This document shows, piece by piece, positions 1 to 5,206 of a stretch of DNA of 7,661 bases. A program made the position numbers and the translations under genes. Position 1 is the first letter of the stretch, and each line of letters starts with the position of its first letter. This DNA comes from an uncultured Collinsella sp. (GTDB lineage: Bacteria; Actinomycetota; Coriobacteriia; Coriobacteriales; Coriobacteriaceae): contig UQZI01000091.1 in assembly GCA_900545555.1 (NCBI GenBank), positions 1 through 7,661 on the forward strand, in the 5' to 3' direction. The notes beneath the pieces were generated by a model, which was given only the letters and a program-made list of their open reading frames with translations, was not told where the DNA came from and ran no database searches.

Positions 1-315
<315 letters not shown>

Positions 316-319
316 AACC

Positions 320-376
320 GCACCTCGCGGCCCGCGGGACTGAGCGCTCTGAAGCGCGGTCCGGGCACGAGGATGC
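320..376 (+). other. Imperfect hairpin in the 23S-5S spacer
   Basis: The 23S-5S spacer (about 316-460) has no tRNA gene. Its first half can fold into one long interrupted stem-loop. GCA 320-322 pairs with TGC 374-376. CCTCG 323-327 pairs with CGAGG 368-372. CCC 331-333 pairs with GGG 363-365. GGAC 337-340 pairs with GTCC 359-362. GCGC 344-347 pairs with GCGC 354-357 across the loop TCTGAA. Structures of this kind in rRNA spacers commonly guide RNase cleavage between 23S and 5S. That role is inferred here, and the fold was drawn by eye without energy calculation. Confidence 0.45.
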
Positions 377-460
377 CCCCGAGTCACCTTTCCTATGCGC
401 CATGCGGCCCCCAGGGCACGTGAGTAGACACCGGACACCGTAACGGTGGGCGCCGCCCAC

Positions 461-580
461 CGGTCAGCGGCCAGAGCATGGGGGGCACGCCCGGTCCCGT
501 TCCGAACCCGGAAGCTAAGCCCCATCGCGCCGAGAGTACTGCGGGGCCAGCCCGTGGGAGGCCAGGGCGCCGCTGACCGG
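461..580 (+). rRNA. rrf: 5S ribosomal RNA
   Basis: This is a complete 5S rRNA of about 120 nt. The diagnostic loop C segment is CCGAACCCGGAAG, matching CCGAACUCAGAAG of E. coli. It is followed by AGCTAAGCCCCAT and by CGCCGAGAGTACTG, which aligns with E. coli CGCCGAUGGUAGUG. Helix I is CGGTCAGCGG (461-470) paired perfectly with CCGCTGACCG (570-579). The pairing continues outward to base 457 against 583, so the precursor helix is 14 bp. The mature ends were set by alignment to the E. coli ends and could shift by one or two bases. It lies about 145 nt after the 23S end and directly before the operon terminator, the usual 16S-23S-5S arrangement. Confidence 0.95.
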
Positions 581-582
581 TG

Positions 583-599
583 GACGGCACCGAGCCGTC
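583..599 (+). other. Small hairpin between 5S rRNA and the terminator
   Basis: GACGGC (583-588) pairs perfectly with GCCGTC (594-599) over the loop ACCGA. The first base overlaps the outermost pair of the extended 5S helix, so the two helices can stack nearly end to end. No T-run follows, so it is not a terminator. It may help define the 5S precursor 3' end or block exonucleases, but that is inference. Confidence 0.5.
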
Positions 600-612
600 G
601 GATGACTTGAAG

Positions 613-645
613 AAGGGGGAGGCCTCGCGGCCTCCCCCTTTTTTG
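613..645 (+). terminator. Intrinsic terminator of the rRNA operon
   Basis: A 12-bp perfect stem is visible: AAGGGGGAGGCC (613-624) pairs with GGCCTCCCCCTT (629-640) across a 4-nt loop. A run of six T residues covers 639-644. The very GC-rich stem and U-tract make this a textbook Rho-independent terminator for the rrn transcript, about 33 nt after the 5S end. On the opposite strand the tract after the stem is interrupted (TTCTTC), so it looks unidirectional. It separates the rrn operon from acpS, which has its own promoters. Confidence 0.93.
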
Positions 646-658
646 TATCTCGGGCAAT

Positions 659-688
659 TTGTCTCACATAGTAGCTGTGTTTTATAAC
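659..688 (+). promoter_or_regulatory. Candidate upstream sigma70-type promoter (P1) for the acpS operon
   Basis: The -35-like box TTGTCT (659-664) and the -10-like box TATAAC (683-688) are separated by 18 bp. They match the consensus at 4 of 6 and 5 of 6 bases. The predicted start is near 695. The 6-bp inverted repeat at 666-680 falls inside the spacer. This is a prediction from consensus only. Confidence 0.45.
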
Positions 689-694
689 CCTCGT

Positions 695-724
695 TTGTCG
701 CATCTTCTGTGAACGGGCTACAAT
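695..724 (+). promoter_or_regulatory. Candidate proximal sigma70-type promoter (P2) for the acpS operon
   Basis: The -35-like box TTGTCG (695-700) and the -10 box TACAAT (719-724) are 18 bp apart, matching the consensus at 4 of 6 and 5 of 6 bases. The predicted start is near 731, giving a leader of about 20 nt before the acpS start at 754. It lies just downstream of the rrn terminator and upstream of a run of tightly spaced genes, so it is the best candidate for the main operon promoter. Confidence 0.55.
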
Positions 725-743
725 AACTTAGTCTGTGCGATAT

Positions 744-750
744 GGAGGTG
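744..750 (+). promoter_or_regulatory. Shine-Dalgarno sequence that fixes the acpS start
   Basis: GGAGGTG is a near-perfect anti-16S match ending 3 nt before ATG 754. An in-frame ATG at 742 overlaps this motif and has no Shine-Dalgarno sequence of its own, so 754 is the better start. Confidence 0.85.
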
Positions 751-753
751 AAC

Positions 754-1293
754 ATGGCTGAAGCTGGTATCGGCGTTGATATCGTCGAGATTTCCCGCAT
801 GAAATCAATTCTTGAAAAGACGCCGTCGTTTGCTCGGCGTGTGTTTACCGAAGAAGAGCGTGCGTATTGCGATGCATCATCGCGTCCCGCTGCTCACTAT
901 GCGAGCCGCTTTGCTTCGCGCGAGGCGGTGCTTAAAGCTCTCGGCACGGGTTTTAGTCAAGGCGTGGGTCGCAAGGATGTTTCGGTAACGCGTGATAAAC
1001 TCGGCAAACCGAAGGCGCTGCTTTCGGGCCGTGCTCTCGAGATCGCTCAAGAACTGGGCGTTGTTGAGGTCGCTCTTTCCATTACGCTTACGGGAGACTT
1101 GGCCGTTGCGAATGCCATCGCGATTACCGAAGATGCTCGGCCTAAGCCAAAAGATGAAAAGGTGAGCACCAAGAAACGCGTTGCGCAGACATTTAAAGAG
1201 GCTCGCTCTGTATTAGATGAGCTCGAGCAGCTGCAGAATTCAGCATTGACGGAGCACCTGGGCGATGCTTCGCAAGATACGCTAGGAGCATAG
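754..1293 (+). CDS. acpS: Holo-[acyl-carrier-protein] synthase with C-terminal extension
   Basis: AcpS transfers 4'-phosphopantetheine from coenzyme A to the active serine of acyl carrier protein in the cytoplasm, which switches on fatty acid synthesis. The 179-residue product has the family signatures in order. GIGVDIVEISR (5-15) carries the Mg-binding Asp9. FASREAVLKALGTG (53-66) carries Glu57 and Lys61 of the (W/F)xxKEAxxK motif. SITLTGDLAVANAIAI (109-124) forms the last core strand. The core ends near residue 126, which is the usual AcpS length of about 120-130. About 53 further residues follow, rich in Lys, Glu, Asp and Ala, with a helix-prone stretch at 140-165 and no recognised domain. 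AcpS is normally a trimer, so the tails could project from it. ATG 754 is chosen over in-frame ATG 742, which lies in the Shine-Dalgarno sequence. It is the first gene of the operon, and its TAG abuts the next ATG. AcpS identity is firm; the tail's role is unknown. Confidence 0.93.
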   Translation: MAEAGIGVDIVEISRMKSILEKTPSFARRVFTEEERAYCDASSRPAAHYASRFASREAVLKALGTGFSQGVGRKDVSVTRDKLGKPKALLSGRALEIAQELGVVEVALSITLTGDLAVANAIAITEDARPKPKDEKVSTKKRVAQTFKEARSVLDELEQLQNSALTEHLGDASQDTLGA

Positions 1294-2910
1294 ATGAAAC
1301 CGGTTTTGAGTACCGAAGAAGTCGTTCGTCTCGAGGATATCATCGAACGCGAAGGGACTTCGAAGGCCGAGCTTATGGAGCTAGCGGGTGAGTTTGCCGC
1401 TAACGAGGTCTTGAAGCTCAATCCCGATCGGGTTCTCGTTTTGGTCGGTTTTGGTAATAATGGCGGCGACGGTTGGGTTGCCGCCGATATCCTGAGCCAT
1501 AAGGGTGTGGACGTGGATATCGTTTCTCCGGTTGAACCGGATGAGATTCCTGCTGCTCTGGCACGTCATGTTGCTCGCCGTACTGCCGGCCGCGATGTGC
1601 ACGTTTGCGTCGGCCCCTCGCGTGATGAACTCGAGGTTTTGATCGATAAGGCCGATGTTGTTGTCGATGCCATTTTTGGTACCGGTTTCCACGGGAATCT
1701 GCGTGCGCCGTTCTCCATTTGGATTCCTACGGTCAATGAATGCGCCGATTGTGTCGTATCCATTGATGTCCCCTCGGGCCTGAATGCAGAGACGGGCGTT
1801 GTTGATGACGACTGCATTCGTGCCGAGCGCACGGTGACGATGATTGCGCCCAAGATTGGTCTGTATAGCGCTGATGGTCCTGAGTATGCTGGCGATTTGA
1901 TCTGCGGCAATCTTTACGACCGTCTTGACGAGGTCATCGATGATGTCGACCACGCCGCCGAGATTGTCGAGCCCGGTGACTTAGTTGATTACTTTGCTCC
2001 GCTACCATCGAATATCGATAAGTATTCCCGTGGCTCTGTGCTTATTGTCGCCGGATCTGCGCAATATCCTGGTGCTGCCATTATGGCGGCCAAGTCTGCA
2101 GCTCGCGCGGGTGCTGGTTACGTGGCAGTCGCGGCTCCTGACGCCTGCGCCAATCTCATTCGCATGGCACTTCCTTCGATTCCGGTCTTTGCTATTCCGT
2201 CTGATTCCCGCGGCTCCTTTGGCGCCGCTGCGCGCATGACGGTGTGCGAGATCGCAAAGAAGTACAGCTGCGTGCTGTGCGGTCCCGGTATGACGACGTC
2301 TGCCGGCGCTATGCAGGTGGTTTCGGGCTTGCTCGAGCTTGATGTACCGCTAATTTTGGACGCCGATGCACTTAACTGCCTTGCTAAGATTGCCATTGAC
2401 GGTATTGATAGTAACCCCGAGATGTATCGCCGCGAGCAGCCGTTGGTTATGACGCCGCACTATCGTGAGCTTTCGCGCCTGGTTGCCGGTGACGAGGTGA
2501 ACGACCTTGGTACCGCGATTGCGGCCGCGCAGAAGGTTGTCTGGGCTGCAGGCTCCGACAATCTGGTGGTCATTGCCAAGGGGCCGACGACGGCTATCTG
2601 TGGCGTTGAGCGTGTGCTGCTGCCGCTCTCGGGTCCGGCTTCTCTGGCAACTGCCGGTTCGGGTGATGTTCTCGCGGGTATTTTGGCCGGCACGCTTGCC
2701 ACCATGCGCGACGAGATGGATCGTTGGGAGTTGCTGTATTCGTACGCCGTCGCACTTCACAGCTACGCCGGTTTTGCCGCGGCGACGGAGTATGGTGAGA
2801 AGAGCGTCATCGCGACCGATCTTATCGACTTGATCGGTCCTGCCATGGAGCTGGCGGCAAAGGATGCGCTCGAAGATCTGGGAATCATGGACGAAGGGTC
2901 GGATGACTAA
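1294..2910 (+). CDS. nnr: Bifunctional NAD(P)H-hydrate epimerase / ADP-dependent (S)-NAD(P)H-hydrate dehydratase
   Basis: This is a metabolite-repair enzyme for damaged nicotinamide cofactors. The YjeF_N domain epimerises R- and S-NAD(P)HX. The ribokinase-like YjeF_C domain dehydrates S-NAD(P)HX back to NAD(P)H using ADP (EC 5.1.99.6 and 4.2.1.136). The 538 residues fit the usual two-domain length. YjeF_N (about 1-220) shows GFGNNGGDG at 52-60, DAIFGTGFHG at 125-134 and DVPSGLN at 158-164. YjeF_C (about 230-525) shows a conserved lead-in KYSRGSVLIVAGS at 243-255, LDADALN at 355-361, TPHYREL at 387-393, KGPTT at 429-433 and TAGSGDVLAG at 453-462 with the catalytic Asp458. TPHYREL departs from the common TPHPGE form but keeps the Glu. 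AGGAG (1284-1288) lies within the acpS end, five bases before the ATG. No bases separate the acpS stop from this start, so translation is probably coupled. The acidic C-terminus is unremarkable. Also called nnrD/nnrE or yjeF. Confidence 0.95.
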   Translation: MKPVLSTEEVVRLEDIIEREGTSKAELMELAGEFAANEVLKLNPDRVLVLVGFGNNGGDGWVAADILSHKGVDVDIVSPVEPDEIPAALARHVARRTAGRDVHVCVGPSRDELEVLIDKADVVVDAIFGTGFHGNLRAPFSIWIPTVNECADCVVSIDVPSGLNAETGVVDDDCIRAERTVTMIAPKIGLYSADGPEYAGDLICGNLYDRLDEVIDDVDHAAEIVEPGDLVDYFAPLPSNIDKYSRGSVLIVAGSAQYPGAAIMAAKSAARAGAGYVAVAAPDACANLIRMALPSIPVFAIPSDSRGSFGAAARMTVCEIAKKYSCVLCGPGMTTSAGAMQVVSGLLELDVPLILDADALNCLAKIAIDGIDSNPEMYRREQPLVMTPHYRELSRLVAGDEVNDLGTAIAAAQKVVWAAGSDNLVVIAKGPTTAICGVERVLLPLSGPASLATAGSGDVLAGILAGTLATMRDEMDRWELLYSYAVALHSYAGFAAATEYGEKSVIATDLIDLIGPAMELAAKDALEDLGIMDEGSDD

Positions 2911-2912
2911 TC

Positions 2913-4058
2913 ATGAATAAAGCCGATTTGACGCGCTGGTCCTGGGTCGAGATCGACCGCGGGGCGCTCCGTCGCAACACGAGGGCCTATAAGAACTTGT
3001 TGAATCCGCGTCAGCGCCTGTGCTGCGTGGTCAAGGCCGATGCTTATGGTCATGGAGCTGTTGAGTGTGCCAAGATCATGTATTCGGCCGGTGCCGACAT
3101 GTTTGCCGTGGCGACGGTTAACGAGGGCGTTGGGCTCCGTCAGGGCGGGATTACTAAGCCCGTCCTGATTCTAAGTGAGCCGCCTATCGAGGCTATTCCT
3201 GCATTGCTCGAATTCGATATCATGCCCTCGGTCTATACGTCCGATTTTGCTCTTGCGTATGGCGAATGCGCCGTCGCGGCGGGCAAGGTGGGCAAGTACC
3301 ATCTTGCCATCGAGACGGGCATGAATCGTATCGGTGTTCACTACACACAGGTGCTCGACTTTGTACGCGGCATCAGTTTCCATCGCGGCATCCAGTGCGA
3401 CGGCGTATTTACGCACTTTGCCACGGCCGATGAACCTTCGGGTTGGGACTACAAGCTGCAGTGCCAGCGTTTTACCGAGGCCGTTCAGGCCATTAAGGAC
3501 GCAGGTTTTGAATGCGGTATCGTGCATTGTGCCAATACGCCGTCCTCGATGCTCGATTCTTCAATGCACTTTGACATGATTCGTGCCGGCATCGGTTTGT
3601 ATGGTCTGCAGCCATGTGAGCTGAGTGGTCGCGTGATGCAGCTTGATCCCGTCATGAGCGTCCACGCGCGTGTGACGCGCGTGGCGCATCCTGCGATGGG
3701 CGAGGGCGTGGGCTACGGCTTTACCTACCGCGTACCGCGCACGCGCGTTCAGATCTGCACCCTTCCGATCGGTTATGCCGATGGCCTTTCGCGTACGCTT
3801 TCCAATCGTATGGACGTGCTGTATCGCGGCGAGCGTGTGCGTCAGGTGGGCAATATCTGCATGGACCAGTTTATGGTCGCCATTCAGTCCAACCCGGCGC
3901 ATGAGATTCCCGAGGCCGAGTATGGTGACGAGATGATCATTGTCGGCCGCGATGGAGATGCCGAGATTACCATGGACGAGATGGCGCGCCTACGCGGCAC
4001 GATTAACTACGAGGTCGCCTGCGGCTTTGGCATGCGTCTCGACAAGGTCTACGTGTAG
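2913..4058 (+). CDS. alr: Alanine racemase (PLP-dependent)
   Basis: It interconverts L- and D-alanine in the cytoplasm and supplies D-Ala for peptidoglycan. The 381 residues match the family length, with an N-terminal TIM barrel and a C-terminal beta domain. VVKADAYGHG (39-48) carries the PLP Schiff-base Lys41. ETGMNRIG (134-141) carries the conserved Arg139. The HFATAD region (168-173), HCANTPS (205-211) and RAGIGLYG (224-231) are typical barrel segments. GEGVGYGFTYR (263-273) has the second catalytic base Tyr268. GNICMDQ (313-319) and INYEVACG (364-371) complete the active site. The residue aligned with the carbamylated Lys129 of Geobacillus Alr, seven residues before the conserved Arg, is Ala132. 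The C-terminal RLDKVYV replaces the common RVPRVY form. The start lies 2 nt after the nnr stop with only weak GGG-rich Shine-Dalgarno matches, so translational coupling is likely. Racemase identity is firm; alanine specificity is inferred from family and context. Confidence 0.94.
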   Translation: MNKADLTRWSWVEIDRGALRRNTRAYKNLLNPRQRLCCVVKADAYGHGAVECAKIMYSAGADMFAVATVNEGVGLRQGGITKPVLILSEPPIEAIPALLEFDIMPSVYTSDFALAYGECAVAAGKVGKYHLAIETGMNRIGVHYTQVLDFVRGISFHRGIQCDGVFTHFATADEPSGWDYKLQCQRFTEAVQAIKDAGFECGIVHCANTPSSMLDSSMHFDMIRAGIGLYGLQPCELSGRVMQLDPVMSVHARVTRVAHPAMGEGVGYGFTYRVPRTRVQICTLPIGYADGLSRTLSNRMDVLYRGERVRQVGNICMDQFMVAIQSNPAHEIPEAEYGDEMIIVGRDGDAEITMDEMARLRGTINYEVACGFGMRLDKVYV

Positions 4059-4066
4059 GAGCCGCT

Positions 4067-4687
4067 ATGGGCGTCATGCACATCCCCGGCCATACCCATC
4101 AGGCACCACGTGAGGTCGCACTCGAGGAGATCGAGGCCGTTCTGGGCGATTGTCACCTCTGCCAGCTCTACCAGTCGCGTCACAATATCGTGTTTGGCGT
4201 GGGAAACCCCCGCGCTCGCGTGATGTTTATTGGTGAGGCGCCGGGCCGCAATGAGGATTTGCAGGGCGAGCCCTTTGTGGGGGCGGCAGGCGAGGACCTC
4301 AACGGCATTTTGTCGCTGGCGGGGCTCAAACGCGAAGACGTCTACATTGCCAACGTGCTTAAGTGCCGCCCGCCGGGAAACCGCAATCCGCGCCCCGAGG
4401 AAGTGCTGGCTTGCTCACCGTTTTTGCGCGAGCAGATTCGAAGCATCTGGCCCGATATCATCGTGACGCTCGGCAACCCCGCAACGCACTTTGTGCTCAA
4501 GACCGAGATCGGCATTACCAAGCTGCGCGGCAGGTTCCATCAGATGGGGCACTTTGTGGTGATGCCCACGTTCCATCCGGCAGCAGCGCTACGCAATCCG
4601 GCGTGGCAGGAGCTGCTGGAGGAAGACTTTAAGATGCTGGGCGACTATCTGGAGCGACATCCCGCGCCAGAGGACGCCTCGGAATAA
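4067..4687 (+). CDS. Family 4 uracil-DNA glycosylase (4Fe-4S)
   Basis: It removes uracil from DNA to start base excision repair. The 206-residue product has the family 4 layout. Motif 1 is GEAPGRNEDLQGEPFVGAAG at 56-75. Motif 2 is TFHPAAALRNP at 168-178, with His170. The four likely cluster cysteines are Cys29 and Cys32 (CHLC), Cys100 (LKCRPP) and Cys116 (ACSPFL), the usual pattern for thermophilic and actinobacterial family 4 enzymes. The KRRIH insert of the uracil-crosslinking UDGX subgroup is absent; that stretch reads NVLKCRPPGNRNP instead. AGGAG (4057-4061) overlaps the alr TAG and is 5 nt from ATG 4067; an in-frame ATG at 4076 is an alternative. Two tandem TAA codons end the gene. Its place between alr and tsaE differs from the M. 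tuberculosis order, where those genes adjoin. Operon context gives no repair-related partner. Confidence 0.93.
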   Translation: MGVMHIPGHTHQAPREVALEEIEAVLGDCHLCQLYQSRHNIVFGVGNPRARVMFIGEAPGRNEDLQGEPFVGAAGEDLNGILSLAGLKREDVYIANVLKCRPPGNRNPRPEEVLACSPFLREQIRSIWPDIIVTLGNPATHFVLKTEIGITKLRGRFHQMGHFVVMPTFHPAAALRNPAWQELLEEDFKMLGDYLERHPAPEDASE

Positions 4688-4699
4688 TAAGGAGCATGT

Positions 4700-5206
4700 A
4701 TGTCCCTGGAGCGCCTGGGGGTAGGTACTTACAAAACGACTTGCGCTGCCGATACAGAGTACTTTGGCGAGCTAATTGCACCGTGCCTTGAGGACGGCGA
4801 TGTGCTCATCCTGACCGGTGGCCTGGGAGTGGGCAAAACTCACTTTACCAAGGGCGTCTCGCGCGGGCTGGGCGATGGGCATATGGTTACGAGCCCTACG
4901 TTCGCGCTCATGGCCGTTCACGATCAAGGTCGTATTCCGCTGTTTCACTTTGACCTATACCGCCTGGAGCATGCCTACGAGCTCGAGGATACGGGTATTT
5001 TCGATGTGCTGGGCTATGAGGGTGCTTGCCTGCTGGAATGGGGCGAACAATTCCAGGACGAGCTGACGGATGAGTATCTTTCGGTGACGCTCAGGCGTGA
5101 TGAGGGCGACAGCGATGTGCGAACGATAACGCTTGAGGCGCACGGTGACCGCGCAATGGAGCTTTCCCATTTGATTGATAAGGCTGTACAAGATGAGCTT
5201 GCATAA
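4700..5206 (+). CDS. tsaE: tRNA t6A37 biosynthesis ATPase TsaE
   Basis: TsaE is the P-loop ATPase that binds the TsaB-TsaD complex and drives multiple rounds of N6-threonylcarbamoyl transfer to A37 of ANN-decoding tRNAs. The 168-residue product has the Walker A motif GGLGVGKT (40-47) and switch-like TSPTF (64-68). It also has HFDLYRLE (83-90) and the LLEWGEQ motif (111-117), all diagnostic for the TsaE/YjeE family. It is slightly longer than the common 150 or so residues because of an acidic C-terminal tail. AAGGAG (4689-4694) lies 5 nt before ATG 4700; ATG 4696 is in another frame and would read into short nonsense. The last 14 nt overlap the start of the fused tsaB-rimI-tsaD gene, so TsaE is made in step with its complex partners. 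Confidence 0.95.
   Translation: MSLERLGVGTYKTTCAADTEYFGELIAPCLEDGDVLILTGGLGVGKTHFTKGVSRGLGDGHMVTSPTFALMAVHDQGRIPLFHFDLYRLEHAYELEDTGIFDVLGYEGACLLEWGEQFQDELTDEYLSVTLRRDEGDSDVRTITLEAHGDRAMELSHLIDKAVQDELA
5180..5183 (+). promoter_or_regulatory. Weak Shine-Dalgarno setting the TsaB-RimI-TsaD start
   Basis: AAGG inside the tsaE coding region ends 9 nt before ATG 5193. The longest open frame would begin at TTG 5175, but that adds only IRLYK-type residues upstream of a normal TsaB N-terminus and has no better ribosome site. ATG 5193 is therefore preferred; re-initiation after tsaE probably contributes. Confidence 0.6.

Noticed and set aside
597..606. GTCGGATGAC repeated at 2898-2907
   Set aside because: A single 10-bp match in unrelated contexts (spacer and nnr C-terminus) is readily explained by chance.
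742..753. Upstream in-frame ATG for acpS
   Set aside because: It sits in the GGAGGTG ribosome site and has no upstream Shine-Dalgarno; ATG 754 gives the normal AcpS N-terminus.
4361..4405. Possibility that the glycosylase is UDGX, the uracil-crosslinking subgroup
   Set aside because: The KRRIH insert that marks UDGX is missing; the region reads KCRPPGNRNP as in ordinary family 4 enzymes.
5175..5192. TTG start extending the fused protein by six residues
   Set aside because: ATG 5193 has the AAGG at a suitable distance and gives a normal TsaB N-terminus.
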